64,000 bases of DNA from Litoribrevibacter euphylliae (GCF_042646085.1 NZ_JBHRSZ010000004.1:496001-560000); one strand, 5' to 3'; numbered from the stretch's first letter, positions 25,242 to 35,933 are shown. Numbers and translations: made by a program. The notes: a model not told the origin generated them from the sequence alone.

Positions 25242-26390
25242 ATGAATGATTTAAGCATGGAAGAGTGGATCTTAGCTCAGGGTTGGCTTAGTTGGTCTGA
25301 AGGCTATGTTTGGGTTTGGTTGGTTCTCTCTGTTCTGATACTGGCTGCTGTCATTAATGTGATTGTTGCGCACTTGTTAGATGTTGCTGATCGTCAGTCC
25401 AAGAAAACATTGAATCTTTGGGATGATTCCTTAATTTATGCTCTAAGAAAACCCGCTCGTGTTTCTGTTTGGGTTGTGGCAGTTATTTTGAGTGTGGATA
25501 TCATTGAGAAAAGCTCCAGCAACAAAGCGGTCAGTTCTGTATTGGACTACGTTCAGCCTGAGCGTTACACCTTGTTTGTGGTTTTTTTCATGTGTTGGTT
25601 TGGTTTGCGTTTTATCAAACAGGCCGAGCGTATTTTAGTTGATCCTGAACGTTTGAAAAAACCAATGGATTTAACGACAGTGCATGCCTTGGGTAAAGCT
25701 ATGAAGGCTGTGGTGATTGTCATTGGTATGATTGTGGCTCTTCAAACCTTGGGTATTAGTGTTTCGGGCTTGTTGGCTTTTGGTGGTGTGGGTGGTATTG
25801 CTGTCGGTTTTGCGGCGAAAGATCTGCTGGCTAATTTCTTTGGCGGTTTGATGATTTATCTGGATCGCCCGTTTAAAGTGGGTGATTGGGTTCGTTCTCC
25901 TGACAAAAATATTGAAGGCACTGTTGAGGATATTGGGTGGCGTCTAACTCGTATTCGTACGTTTGATAAGCGTCCGTTGTATGTTCCAAATTCTACATTT
26001 ACCAGCATCTCTGTCGAAAACCCATCTCGAATGTTGAATCGTCGCATTTATGAAACCATTGGTTTGCGTTATGGCGATGCTAAGTCGGTTCCTTTAATTG
26101 TGCAGGATGTTCGCGAAATGTTGGCAGGGCATCCTGATATTGATACAAACCAGACGTTGATTGTTAACTTTAATTCGTTCGGTGCGCATTCTTTGGACTT
26201 CTTTGTTTATACCTTTACTAAAACGACGGACTGGATCGAGTATCATAAGGTCAAAGAAAAAGTGCTGCTGGCTATCATGGATATCGTTCACAAACATGGT
26301 GCAGATATGGCCTTCCCAACTCAAACCTTGCATGTGGAAGGCAGTCTGCAAGCGGAAGAGCGTCGGTTGGTATCTGAGGAACTATCTTAG
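25242..26390 (+). CDS. Mechanosensitive channel, MscS family
   Basis: A 382-residue MscS-family channel with four or five membrane helices. The pore-lining helix is visible at about 170-200 (ALQTLGISVSGLLAFGGVGGIAVGFAAKDLLANFFGG), followed by the beta domain 'LDRPFKVGDWVRSPDKNIEGTVEDIGWRLTRIRTFDKRPLYVPNS'. Such channels open on membrane tension during hypo-osmotic shock. It resembles the YbdG subgroup. AAGGTGA precedes the ATG. A second, shorter MscS is found near 45.7 kb. Confidence 0.92.
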   Translation: MNDLSMEEWILAQGWLSWSEGYVWVWLVLSVLILAAVINVIVAHLLDVADRQSKKTLNLWDDSLIYALRKPARVSVWVVAVILSVDIIEKSSSNKAVSSVLDYVQPERYTLFVVFFMCWFGLRFIKQAERILVDPERLKKPMDLTTVHALGKAMKAVVIVIGMIVALQTLGISVSGLLAFGGVGGIAVGFAAKDLLANFFGGLMIYLDRPFKVGDWVRSPDKNIEGTVEDIGWRLTRIRTFDKRPLYVPNSTFTSISVENPSRMLNRRIYETIGLRYGDAKSVPLIVQDVREMLAGHPDIDTNQTLIVNFNSFGAHSLDFFVYTFTKTTDWIEYHKVKEKVLLAIMDIVHKHGADMAFPTQTLHVEGSLQAEERRLVSEELS

Positions 26391-26495
26391 TTCTTTTGAG
26401 TCCATAGTTGAGTTCACTAATATTTATTTGATTTGCTTAATAGAGAAGTATCTATGGTTTTTTCTGAAGGGTATGGCATCCAAAAGGTGAGAGTA

Positions 26496-28316
26496 ATGCA
26501 GGCTTTTTTGGGTGTGCTTATGTTAGGGCTTTTGTTTGGTGCTAACCCTTCCTATTCAGCAAATGGTAGTCTTTGGGACAGTGCTTCAAATGGTGGGCTG
26601 TTTACGCAAGAGGAGCCTGAGTTTCTCCCGGTGGATGAGGCGTTTCAGTTTGAGTCTGAGATTAGTAATGACAACCGACTGATTATTCGCTGGAATATTA
26701 CCGATGGCTATTATCTCTATGAGGATCGCTTTTCGGTTAAGGATGCTGCCGGTAATAAGCTGGATTTTGAAACCATTGAGGGTAAGTCGAAAGAAAAGGA
26801 CGATCCTGCGTTTGGATTGGTTCAAGTCTATTATCATGGTTGGGCGGTAGCGGTAACGCCTGATGTGGAAGGTGAGGTCAAAGTTCAATATCAGGGGTGT
26901 GCAGATGCAGGCCTTTGTTACCCACCGACGCGTAAAACTGCTTTCTGGGAAGGCGGCGTATCTGATGGCTCTCTATCAGATCTTACTTCTAATAATGGTT
27001 CTAATTCTTCTGCTAAAAGTTCTGTAAATTCGACAGCAACTTCTTCTGAGGCTGGTGCTTTATTACAAGAAGGCTTTTTCATCACACTTCTGATGTTTCT
27101 CGGGATTGGTCTTGGGTTGGCATTCACGCCATGTGTTTTGCCTATGCTGCCAATTTTGAGCTCTGTGGTGGTAAATCATCAGGGTAAACATAAGCATTCG
27201 GCGTTTCTTGCATCATTCTCTTATGTCTTGGGTATGGCTGTAACCTACAGTGCGTTAGGCGTTGCGATGGCAGGCTTTGGTGATGCAGTGCAAATGCAGG
27301 CTTGGTTGCAGCAGCCGATTGTAGTTGGGGTGTTCGCGGCGATATTTGTTGCCTTGGCACTTTCGATGTTTGGTTTGTACGAACTGCAGTTGCCTGAGTT
27401 TATTCGAAGCAAATTGAGTGGCGCGGGTGAAGGCTCTAAAAATCATGGTTTGTTTGGTTGTATTGTTCTTGGTGCTATTTCTGCGCTGGTGGTTTCACCT
27501 TGTGTTTCGGGGCCGTTGGCAGGGGTCTTAATTTACATAAGTACGACCCAGGACATGTTGTTGGGGGGCTCTGCTTTGTTTGCTATGGCATTAGGGATGG
27601 GCTTGCCGTTGATGGCTGTGGTGCTGGGCGGTCGGAATGTTTTGCCAAAAGCCGGTGTCTGGATGGAACAGGTTAAGGTGGTCTTTGGCGTCATGTTGTT
27701 ATTGATGGCGTTGTATTTGGTTAAGCATCTGTTAACTACAGAAATGTTGGCCATCATGGTTTCCGTGATTTTAATTGTGTTTACCATTTGGGCGGGGGTT
27801 TTGGATTCGGTTACTAATGCTCTATATCGCGGGATTTTGCTGGTTGTCTTTGTATATTCGTTGGCTTTGTTGGCTTCCGGTTTGTCTGGCAAAGCCAGTT
27901 TCGATACGCCTCTTTCGTTTGTCACTATTGGGTCTAAAGCTGTTGCTCAGGAAACCAAGCTGGATGTGCTTAAGGTGACTCCGGGCGTTGAATTGGAGCA
28001 AGTGTTAGCTCAATCAAAACGCCAAGAGAAACCTATCATGTTAGATGTATTAGCGGACTGGTGTGTATCCTGTTTTGTGATGGAAAAAGACATTCTGGTT
28101 AAGGATGACGTTAAAGCCATGATGTCTGGTGTTGATATCGTTAAGGTTGATATTACTGAAGTGGCGGAGGCCAATGCTCAATTCTTGCAGGAGCAGAGCT
28201 TGTTTGGACCTCCGGCGTTCTTGTTTTATGATGCCCAGGGAAATCAAATTGGGCGGATCGTTGGTGAAGTGACGAAAGCTGAGTTTGAAGCTTATTATCG
28301 TTCACTTACGTTCTAA
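26496..28316 (+). CDS. dsbD: Thiol:disulfide interchange protein DsbD
   Basis: A 606-residue DsbD that carries electrons from cytoplasmic thioredoxin to the periplasm. All three cysteine pairs are present: N-terminal domain Cys135 and Cys141 (GCADAGLC), membrane domain Cys213 (TPCVLPM) and Cys336 (SPCVSGP), and C-terminal thioredoxin domain WCVSC (523-526). A signal peptide and about eight membrane helices complete it. The ATG at 26496 is chosen because AAGGTGAG lies before it and the signal peptide starts there; the frame is open upstream to 26433. Confidence 0.93.
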   Translation: MQAFLGVLMLGLLFGANPSYSANGSLWDSASNGGLFTQEEPEFLPVDEAFQFESEISNDNRLIIRWNITDGYYLYEDRFSVKDAAGNKLDFETIEGKSKEKDDPAFGLVQVYYHGWAVAVTPDVEGEVKVQYQGCADAGLCYPPTRKTAFWEGGVSDGSLSDLTSNNGSNSSAKSSVNSTATSSEAGALLQEGFFITLLMFLGIGLGLAFTPCVLPMLPILSSVVVNHQGKHKHSAFLASFSYVLGMAVTYSALGVAMAGFGDAVQMQAWLQQPIVVGVFAAIFVALALSMFGLYELQLPEFIRSKLSGAGEGSKNHGLFGCIVLGAISALVVSPCVSGPLAGVLIYISTTQDMLLGGSALFAMALGMGLPLMAVVLGGRNVLPKAGVWMEQVKVVFGVMLLLMALYLVKHLLTTEMLAIMVSVILIVFTIWAGVLDSVTNALYRGILLVVFVYSLALLASGLSGKASFDTPLSFVTIGSKAVAQETKLDVLKVTPGVELEQVLAQSKRQEKPIMLDVLADWCVSCFVMEKDILVKDDVKAMMSGVDIVKVDITEVAEANAQFLQEQSLFGPPAFLFYDAQGNQIGRIVGEVTKAEFEAYYRSLTF

Positions 28317-28491
28317 AGAGCTTTTTAAAAAGAGCATTCTAAACAGAGTGTTCTAAGCAGAATTTTTTGTCGATGTATTTTGATGGTTTTACCATCTGTC
28401 CGAATCCCCTTAATCCTCTTTGGAATCTGATTGGTTCCTTCTAATCCTATCTATAGTTAGAAACGAAACTTATATTTATCGGAGGTTTGCC

Positions 28492-29385
28492 ATGAAATAC
28501 TGGAAGACTTCGTTATTCACTGTTTTTCTGTTTTTAACTGAAGTATCAGTTGTCTCGGCCAGCGGCTTAGTGCAGTCGAGTTTTTCTTATCTCACTAGTA
28601 CGCCAGAAATTCACTATCAGGTAACTATCAACAAAAAGAGCATAGTGTCTGCGACTCTGGAAGTGCTGGATGTCGGGGATGTTGCGCCTCCCGGCTTTGA
28701 GGTGGCGAGTGCTGAGCTCATCTCTCAGAAAGGGCTGCCTTCAACCTTTACCTTCTATAAGCCTGATAGCGGTTGGCCAGTCGGTTTCTATAAACTGGTT
28801 GTGCGCGATAATGATGTGGTCATAGATCAGGTTGTATTTAATGTGATTCCTCAATCAGATACTGCTAGTGCATCGGCGAGCGAACCAGCCGGAACCGATA
28901 ATTATCCGCAAGCTAGTCAAAGCCGGGGCGGTGTTTTGGCTCAAGGAACTGGTGGACAGTTAACTTCGGATGCCGCAAATGCCTACGTGGATGCGCTGGT
29001 GTTTGTTCATGCTCAAATGGGGCAACCTCGTAACTTTACTGCGTCAGAGCGTCAAACCATCATCAATAACCTCGCAAACAGCTTTTCAGTCTTTCCATTT
29101 GATACACAACAGGATCTATCGCAAGCACGGCAGCTATTGAATCAGTATCAAGCCTCATGGGACTACATAGGATTGCAGGAGCAGAAGGATTTCGCGTACG
29201 TAGTGCTGTCTATTGCCTATGGCGAACGAGAAGCTGCACAAGCTTTGGGTTATAACTCTGGAGGCGGTTCTTCAGGAGGATCGAGCGGAGGAAGCTCCTA
29301 TTATTCCGATGGTGCGTCGTATGTCAGTGATGGCAACTGTGCGATCTTTTCTTCGGAATATGGCAGTGTTTCGAGTTGTGATTAG
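28492..29385 (+). CDS. Secreted protein with Gly/Ser-rich tail
   Basis: A 297-residue protein of unknown function with a signal peptide (about residues 1-23, ending VSA), a beta-rich first half resembling a chaperone-like or Ig-like fold ('LTSTPEIHYQVTINKKSIV', 'FTFYKPDSGWPVGFYKLVVRDND'), and a helical middle. The C-terminus turns into a Gly/Ser repeat (GGGSSGGSSGGSS) followed by Tyr/Ser/Cys segments. GGAGG precedes the ATG. It is convergent with csiV. Confidence 0.65.
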   Translation: MKYWKTSLFTVFLFLTEVSVVSASGLVQSSFSYLTSTPEIHYQVTINKKSIVSATLEVLDVGDVAPPGFEVASAELISQKGLPSTFTFYKPDSGWPVGFYKLVVRDNDVVIDQVVFNVIPQSDTASASASEPAGTDNYPQASQSRGGVLAQGTGGQLTSDAANAYVDALVFVHAQMGQPRNFTASERQTIINNLANSFSVFPFDTQQDLSQARQLLNQYQASWDYIGLQEQKDFAYVVLSIAYGEREAAQALGYNSGGGSSGGSSGGSSYYSDGASYVSDGNCAIFSSEYGSVSSCD

Positions 29386-29419
29386 GTGGGTATGTGAAAA
29401 TACCCACCGGAGAGGTTGT

Positions 29420-30496
29420 TTAGCTGGAGCTTTTCAGCTTATCCAGCGGTGTTACCTTGATGATCATGCCAAATTTTGGGTGATCTAAGTAATACAAGTC
29501 TTTCGAGTGCTTCATGATGCGGTCTTCTTTGATATGGAAGACTTCATTGGTTACATAAGAGGAAGTGTGTTCGTCTTTTTTGCCAAGCACGTCTTCGTCT
29601 ACATTCAGTGAGAATAGTTTTAGATGGTGGGGTTGGATGCCTTGGTTGTCGAAACTGTTGACCTCTGTGGTGTTGCTTGTTGGTTCTGCATTGATCGAGT
29701 CCTTAAACAGTTCATCGGTTAAGTCCAAATTAATGGCTTGATCGCTTTTGAGACTAAAAGTTTTTAAAAATAGGTCTGCGTAGGCGTGAAGATAGCGTTG
29801 TTTACTTACTTTTAAGAAGGCTTCAAATTCCGGTTGGTCATCGAACCAGTTACCAGCAATTAAGTGCAGTGTTGGCGATTCACTTTTTGGCAAGGTTGGT
29901 TGCTTCCAGGCGGTTGCCAGCAAAACTTGGTATTTCTGGCTCTTTTCAAGGCGCTTATGTGCGTCTTTCAGTAGTTCCAGTTCTTCCTTCTGGTAAGGGA
30001 TTAATGATGGTTCGGTCGTGTTCTCTTGTCTTAATGCGCTTTCTGGCAGATCTTGAGTTTGTTGCTGGTAGGTTGTTGTTCCATTGTAGATGCCTGGAAT
30101 GTTATTTAGAGGCGTGTATTCCAGTCCATGATTTTCCATCTGAAGAGGGTGGCGATCAGAATAATCAAACCCGCCAAGCATGATAAGAGGAGTTGGGTTT
30201 TTATAGTCTATTGCCCTGGGGAACTCTTCAGTAACCTTGTCGATGTCTTGTTTGAAGACAATAACTTCTACTTTGAACCATGGAGGAAGTTCTTCCGATG
30301 TCGTAGCGCTGTTTGCTTGACCAGAATTTTCGGCAGAAGGGATGCTGGTCGCAGCTTTAATATTTTGGCGTTGTTGTTCTAAGTCGCGGGAAAGATCTTC
30401 GGCGTTAATGTCGTTTTCTGTTGTTTCGGCATAAACGTGGCTTCCAGATGCGATGCAAATAGCAATACAGATGGCTGATAAGATTGTAGATTTCAA
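29420..30496 (-). CDS. csiV: CsiV family peptidoglycan-binding protein
   Basis: A 358-residue CsiV homologue. The family hallmark 'PWFKVEVIVFKQDID' follows a signal peptide (about 1-23), and the C-terminal 'YYLDHPKFGMIIKVTPL' matches CsiV. In Vibrio cholerae CsiV activates peptidoglycan-linked D-amino-acid signalling and is encoded beside mfd, as here. The start is TTG, three bases after the mfd stop, with GAAGGA inside the mfd end, so the two are translationally coupled. Confidence 0.85.
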   Translation of the reverse strand: MKSTILSAICIAICIASGSHVYAETTENDINAEDLSRDLEQQRQNIKAATSIPSAENSGQANSATTSEELPPWFKVEVIVFKQDIDKVTEEFPRAIDYKNPTPLIMLGGFDYSDRHPLQMENHGLEYTPLNNIPGIYNGTTTYQQQTQDLPESALRQENTTEPSLIPYQKEELELLKDAHKRLEKSQKYQVLLATAWKQPTLPKSESPTLHLIAGNWFDDQPEFEAFLKVSKQRYLHAYADLFLKTFSLKSDQAINLDLTDELFKDSINAEPTSNTTEVNSFDNQGIQPHHLKLFSLNVDEDVLGKKDEHTSSYVTNEVFHIKEDRIMKHSKDLYYLDHPKFGMIIKVTPLDKLKSSS

Positions 30497-30499
30497 GAG

Positions 30500-33400
30500 T
30501 TATTCCTTCGGTGCTAATTCGGCTAGTAAAGCATCCACTGCTTGGAAGCGGCGTTCAGTTTTGTTCATATCTAACGTAAATTGCAATTGATTGCCACCTT
30601 GTAAACGATACTTTTGTGGCTGAGATTGCATCATAGTTACGATTTTAAAGGTGTCTACGCGCGTGTCTGACGAAAATACCATTTTGCCGCTCTTTGGCCC
30701 GGCTTCAATTTTAGTGATGCCCAGAGTTTCGGCTTTAAATCTGAGTTCGGTTAAGCGGAACAAGTTTTTAGTGGCGTCTGGTAGTAATCCAAAGCGATCG
30801 ACCATTTCAACTTTCAAGTCATGCAGTGCTTGTTTGTTATCGGCATTGGATATGCGCTTGTAGATAATCAAACGTTCATGAATGTCAGGTAGGTACTCGT
30901 TAGGAATGAGTGCTGGTATTTTCAGGTTTACTTCTGTGGATTGCTGTAATGGCTTATCCAGGTTTGGTTCTTTGCCTTCTTTAATGGATTTAACGGCATC
31001 TTCCAGTAATTCCATAAAGAGCGTGAAGCCAACCCCTTCAATTTGACCGCTTTGGTCTTCACCAAGCAATTCCCCCGCACCACGAATTTCTAAGTCATGG
31101 GTGGCGAGCGTAAAACCGGCGCCAAGGGTATCGGCGGCGCTGATTGCTTCAAGTCGTTTAACGGCATCTTTGGTAATGCTACGAGGCGGCGGTGTCATTA
31201 AATACGCATACGCTTGGTGGTGGGAGCGTCCTACGCGGCCTCGTAATTGGTGTAATTGTGCAAGCCCGAATTTGTCGGCGCGTTCAATAATGATGGTGTT
31301 GGCGTTTGGAACGTCAATCCCGGTTTCGATAATGGTGGTGCAAACCAGAATATTGAAACGACGGTGGTAGAAGTCTGACATGATGCGTTCAAGTTCAGAT
31401 TCTCGCATTTGACCGTGTGCAAACTCGACTCGAGCTTCCGGCATGAGTTCACGAATGTTCTGCGCAGTTTTCTCAATGCTTTTGACTTCGTTATGAAGAA
31501 TATAGGCTTGGCCACCACGTAATAGCTCACGTAGAAGGGCTTCTCGTAAGGTGACGTCGTCTTTTTGTCGAACAAAGGTTTTAACTGAAAGTCGTTTTGC
31601 TGGCGGTGTTGCGATGATAGATAAGTCGCGAATGCCGGACATCGACATGTTAAGTGTTCTAGGGATTGGTGTGGCGGTGAGTGTCAGAATGTCTACGTCT
31701 GAACGCAGGGATTTCAGTTTATCTTTTTGCTGAACACCAAAACGGTGTTCTTCATCAATAATGAGTAAGCCAAGGTCTTTGAACTTAACATCGCCCTGAA
31801 TGATTTTGTGTGTGCCAACCAGAATATCGACTTTGCCTTCTTCGAGCTGTTGTAGTGCTGCTGTTTGTTCTTTGGCGGTTTTGAATCGTGAAAGCACTTC
31901 CACTTTTACGGGCCAATCTGCAAAGCGATCCCGAAAGCTCTCATAATGCTGTTGAGCGAGAAGCGTTGTCGGTACTAGAACCGCTACTTGCTTGCCGGAT
32001 TGTACGGCAACAAACGCGGCTCGCATGGCTACTTCGGTTTTGCCGAAGCCTACGTCACCACACACCAACCGATCCATCGGGGTTGGTTTGTGCATATCTT
32101 GAATGACGGCATTAATGGCTTGTGCTTGATCGGGGGTTTCTTCAAACGGGAAGCCTGCCGAAAATTGACGGTAACTTTCGTCTGGGAGATCAAACTGGAA
32201 GCCTTTTTTGGCGGCGCGGCGCGCATAAATATCCAGTAATTGGGCGGCAGTGTCTCTGGCTTTCTCTGCGGCTTTTCGTTTTGCCTGGCTCCAGCGTTCA
32301 GATCCAAGTTTGTTGATTGGCGCGTGTTCGTCATCTGCACCAGTGTAGCGAGCAATCATGTGCAAGTTGTTGACGGGCACGTAGAGCTTAGCGTTGTCGG
32401 CGTATTCCAGGATTAGGAATTCATTGGCTTGGCCGTCAAGTTCGATGGTTTCTAATCCGCGATAGCGACCAACGCCATGATCCAAGTGAACAACAGGCGA
32501 ATCCATTTTAAGTTCGGTAAGGTTCTTAATAACCTGATCGCTATGATCTTCGGTTTTGGTAGCGCGGCGACGTTGGCTGACGGTAAAACCAAAGAGTTCT
32601 TGTTCGGTGATGATTGCGAGGTTTTGGTTTTCGAAAATAACGCCTTTCGCCAGCGGAGCAACCAACAGTTGAACTGTGTCTTTTTGGGAAATGGACAGGT
32701 CTTGCCAGTTTCCTATGTTGGTAGTTTTTACGTGCGCACCCTTTAGGGATTCGGCGAGCGTTTCTCTACGACCTGCTGAATCAGGAATTAAAACAATGGT
32801 ACCGTCAAAGTCTTTGGTGAATTGTATCAGTCGGCTGTATGGCTCGGCCAGTCTGTGATCAACGCTTAGATCAGGCGCTGTACTTACGGGAAGGTTGAGC
32901 TTGCCAGCCTGCTCTTCGAGAGGTTTGTCCGAAAAGCTGATTCGCTGGAATGATTTCAGTTGAGCCAGTAAGTCATTCGGTCGAGAGTAGAGTTCTGCCG
33001 GAGGTAAAAGAGGACGTTCAATATCATAACGTAAGCTTTCGTAGCGTTGCTCAATGTCATTCCAAAATTTTTCTAGGTGATCGCTGATCTGCTCAAAACT
33101 AAAAATACAGGCTTGTTCAGGAATGTAGTCCAGTAAACAGCTCATGCCTTCTTCAAATAGGGCGTTGAAGAATAACGGTTGGTAGTACTCAATGCCTGAA
33201 GGGATAAGGTTATTTTGTAGATCTTTTAAGAGTGGTGCTTTATGAGATTGCTCGAAGGTTTCTCTGAACAACTTTCTAAAGGCGGTGAAGCTTTCGTCGT
33301 TACATGGAAATTCGCGCGCTGGCAGTAGATTAATAGCTTCGAATTTTTCAAGTGATCTTTGGTTTTCGGGGTCAAAGCTTCGTAAACTTTCTACTTCATC

Positions 33401-33967
33401 GTCAAACAGTTCTATACGGTAAGGTAGATCGTGACCCATTGGGTAGAGGTCAATGATTGAGCCACGGATTGAGAATTCACCGTGCTCATAGACAGTGTCA
33501 ACATGTTGGTAGCCTGCGTGAGCTAGGCGTTCACGAAGTTTATCGAGCTTTAATGTGTCTTCGAGTTTGATGGAAAAAACATATTTGCCAATAAAGGATG
33601 CAGGTGGCACTTTTTGCATCAGTGTTTGGGCGGAAATAATTAGGACGCCGTTATTTGCCTGCCTTAAGGCGTTTAAGGTTTTTAATCGCTCAGAAATAAT
33701 GTCTTGATGAGGCGAAAAGGTATCGTAGGGTAGGGTTTCCCAGTCAGGGAAGTTCAATACCGGCAATTGGCCTTTTGAAAAAAACTCTAATTCTTGAGAA
33801 AGGATGTCTGCTTGGCTGTTGTTGTCGGTAATGACGAGACCAAAACTGTTTAGCTTATGTAGCGTTTGAGCAATTAATAAGGCTGCAGATGAGCCAATAA
33901 CTTTACCATAACGCTTGTGATCATTGAGTTGTGCTTTTTCAAGAAGATCGTTCGAGTCAAACAGCAT
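30500..33967 (-). CDS. mfd: Transcription-repair coupling factor Mfd
   Basis: A 1155-residue Mfd, full length for the family. Order: UvrB-homologous N-terminal region (about 1-340), the RNA-polymerase-interacting CarD-like domain near 470-530 ('SPVVHLDHGVGRYRGLETI'), the SF2 translocase with Walker A GDVGFGKTEVA and DEEH box, the TATPIPRTLNMS motif, and the C-terminal TRCF regulatory domain. It removes stalled RNA polymerase at DNA damage and recruits UvrA. csiV follows by three bases. Confidence 0.97.
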   Translation of the reverse strand: MLFDSNDLLEKAQLNDHKRYGKVIGSSAALLIAQTLHKLNSFGLVITDNNSQADILSQELEFFSKGQLPVLNFPDWETLPYDTFSPHQDIISERLKTLNALRQANNGVLIISAQTLMQKVPPASFIGKYVFSIKLEDTLKLDKLRERLAHAGYQHVDTVYEHGEFSIRGSIIDLYPMGHDLPYRIELFDDEVESLRSFDPENQRSLEKFEAINLLPAREFPCNDESFTAFRKLFRETFEQSHKAPLLKDLQNNLIPSGIEYYQPLFFNALFEEGMSCLLDYIPEQACIFSFEQISDHLEKFWNDIEQRYESLRYDIERPLLPPAELYSRPNDLLAQLKSFQRISFSDKPLEEQAGKLNLPVSTAPDLSVDHRLAEPYSRLIQFTKDFDGTIVLIPDSAGRRETLAESLKGAHVKTTNIGNWQDLSISQKDTVQLLVAPLAKGVIFENQNLAIITEQELFGFTVSQRRRATKTEDHSDQVIKNLTELKMDSPVVHLDHGVGRYRGLETIELDGQANEFLILEYADNAKLYVPVNNLHMIARYTGADDEHAPINKLGSERWSQAKRKAAEKARDTAAQLLDIYARRAAKKGFQFDLPDESYRQFSAGFPFEETPDQAQAINAVIQDMHKPTPMDRLVCGDVGFGKTEVAMRAAFVAVQSGKQVAVLVPTTLLAQQHYESFRDRFADWPVKVEVLSRFKTAKEQTAALQQLEEGKVDILVGTHKIIQGDVKFKDLGLLIIDEEHRFGVQQKDKLKSLRSDVDILTLTATPIPRTLNMSMSGIRDLSIIATPPAKRLSVKTFVRQKDDVTLREALLRELLRGGQAYILHNEVKSIEKTAQNIRELMPEARVEFAHGQMRESELERIMSDFYHRRFNILVCTTIIETGIDVPNANTIIIERADKFGLAQLHQLRGRVGRSHHQAYAYLMTPPPRSITKDAVKRLEAISAADTLGAGFTLATHDLEIRGAGELLGEDQSGQIEGVGFTLFMELLEDAVKSIKEGKEPNLDKPLQQSTEVNLKIPALIPNEYLPDIHERLIIYKRISNADNKQALHDLKVEMVDRFGLLPDATKNLFRLTELRFKAETLGITKIEAGPKSGKMVFSSDTRVDTFKIVTMMQSQPQKYRLQGGNQLQFTLDMNKTERRFQAVDALLAELAPKE

Positions 33968-34410
33968 AATGAATTAAAGCCTTTTTCGATTGTTCCGAGC
34001 GAATACAAAAGATGAGTAGATAAACTTCGCTTGGAATTGTCCTTAGATATTTTTAGGAAATTACGCCAGGGAACCGCATTTTACCTGATTGTATTCTAGG
34101 TGCCAGTGCTTTGGTGGAAAGGTGGGAGGGTGGTAGATCCTTTGATTATTAATGGTTTTCAAGTGTTGGGAGGTTTTTTGGTGTTCTTGATTTATGAAAA
34201 ATGGGACGTTTCGAGCCAATAAAGTTGCGTTTTAAACCCTAAAAAAAGATAATAAGCGCGATTTTTTTACCGCTCGATCAGAAAATGAGCAGAGAAGGGC
34301 CGGGGAAGTCACTGTTTCTGTCTTTTTATCTGTTCGGGTGGCTCATATTAATGTGCTTGGATCAAATGAATTGATTCTAAGCTTAAGTCGCTTGTCAAAA
34401 AGGTGCCGTC
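33968..34410. other. Divergent promoter region between mfd and gap
   Basis: A 443-base gap with no convincing coding frame. It must hold the mfd promoter (minus) and the gap promoter (plus). A possible weak -10 (TAATAA at 34250-34255) has a TTGCGT at 19-bp spacing, too loose to call. An AT-rich block near 34235-34280 and a G-rich block near 34290-34310 are the only notable features. Confidence 0.5.
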
Positions 34411-35859
34411 GTGACTGATATCGCAGAAACTCATTTTTCTGATTGGAAAAATCGTGAAGAAATAGCAGAAACAATGATCCCGCTAGTGGGTAAATTAAGC
34501 CGTGATCGTAACGTTATTGCTACTGTTTACGGTCGCTCTCTAGTAAATCGTTCTGTTATTCATATCTTAAAAGCACACCGTGCAGCTCGTCGTATCGAGA
34601 CTTCTGAGTTGTCAGTTGCGGACAGTTTGAAAGTAGTTCAAGCAATTCTTGAGCTTGGTATCCGTAATGCACGTATTGATATTGGTAAGCTTGGCTATCG
34701 TTTGAGCAAGCAACCTGAAGGCACTGATGCAGTTGAGTATGTAAAAACTGAGCTGTCTGAGTTAGGCGATACTTCTAATGTTAAACAAGAAGGTCGTGAT
34801 GTTGTTCTTTATGGTTTTGGTCGTATTGGTCGTTTGTTGGCTCGTATTCTTATCGAGAAAGCAGGCAGCGGTGAAAACACTCGCTTGCGTGCAATTGTTG
34901 TTCGTCAAGGTAAGGGTAACGATCTTGAGAAGCGTGCAAGCTTGCTTCGTCGTGACTCTGTACATGGTTCTTTCCAGGGTACCATCACTGTTGATGAGGA
35001 AAACTGCGGTATCATCGCAAACGGCAACTTCATTAAAGTGATCTATGCAAGTTCTCCTGAGACTGTGGATTACGAGTCTTACGGTATTAAAGACGCGATC
35101 ATTGTTGATAACACTGGTAAGTGGCGTGATGTTGAAGGCTTGTCTTTGCATTTGGAAGCGAAAGGGGCTTCTAAGGCGATTCTGACTGCTCCTGGTAAAG
35201 GTGACATGAAGAACATCGTTTATGGAATTAATAGCGATTCAATCGAAGAGTCTGACAAGCTGATTTCTGCGGCTTCTTGTACTACTAACGCGATCACACC
35301 TGTTCTTAAAGCAGTGAATGACGAGTTCGGCATCGAGCATGGTCATGTTGAAACAGTTCACTCTTACACGAATGACCAGAACTTAATTGATAACTACCAC
35401 AGTGCTGACCGTCGTGGTCGTTCTGCACCATTAAATATGGTTATCACTGAAACGGGTGCGGCGAAAGCAGTATCTAAAGCGCTTCCTGAAATGGCTGGTA
35501 AACTAACTGGTAATGCGATTCGTGTTCCTACGCCAAACGTTTCTATGGCAATTCTTAACCTGACGCTTAAGAAAGAAACAACAACTGAAGAGATCAATGC
35601 TTATCTACGTCGTACTGCATTGTACTCTGAGCTTCAGCAGCAGATTGACTATGTTGATTCGCCTGAAGTAGTTTCTTCTGATTTCGTTGGTTCCCGTAAG
35701 GCGGGTATCGTTGATGGTAAAGCTACAATCGTGAATGGTGATAAAGCGGTTCTTTACGTTTGGTACGATAATGAGTTCGGTTACAGCTGTCAGGTTGTTC
35801 GTATTCTTGAGCAGGTAGCGGGTTGTAAGTTCCCTGAATACCCTCTGGATAAGAAATAA
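34411..35859 (+). CDS. gap: Glyceraldehyde-3-phosphate dehydrogenase, long form
   Basis: A 482-residue GAPDH of the long type found in Pseudomonas and marine gammaproteobacteria; the N-terminal 125 residues are an extra helical domain. The Rossmann start is 'VVLYGFGRIGRLLARIL' and the catalytic Cys lies in AASCTTNAITP. It converts glyceraldehyde-3-phosphate to 1,3-bisphosphoglycerate with NAD(P). GTG start with AAAGG upstream. A strong terminator follows at 35934. Confidence 0.95.
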   Translation: MTDIAETHFSDWKNREEIAETMIPLVGKLSRDRNVIATVYGRSLVNRSVIHILKAHRAARRIETSELSVADSLKVVQAILELGIRNARIDIGKLGYRLSKQPEGTDAVEYVKTELSELGDTSNVKQEGRDVVLYGFGRIGRLLARILIEKAGSGENTRLRAIVVRQGKGNDLEKRASLLRRDSVHGSFQGTITVDEENCGIIANGNFIKVIYASSPETVDYESYGIKDAIIVDNTGKWRDVEGLSLHLEAKGASKAILTAPGKGDMKNIVYGINSDSIEESDKLISAASCTTNAITPVLKAVNDEFGIEHGHVETVHSYTNDQNLIDNYHSADRRGRSAPLNMVITETGAAKAVSKALPEMAGKLTGNAIRVPTPNVSMAILNLTLKKETTTEEINAYLRRTALYSELQQQIDYVDSPEVVSSDFVGSRKAGIVDGKATIVNGDKAVLYVWYDNEFGYSCQVVRILEQVAGCKFPEYPLDKK

Positions 35860-35933
35860 TTGATTTTGATTGAAAACTGATCAGTGTGGATTTTGGAGTT
35901 AAATTAGTCTAACCCTTATATTCTGCTAGTCTT

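Noticed and set aside
28317..28370. Imperfect repeats near AGAGCATTCTA behind dsbD, considered as terminator
   Set aside because: The copies are direct rather than inverted, so they do not form a stem, although a T run follows.
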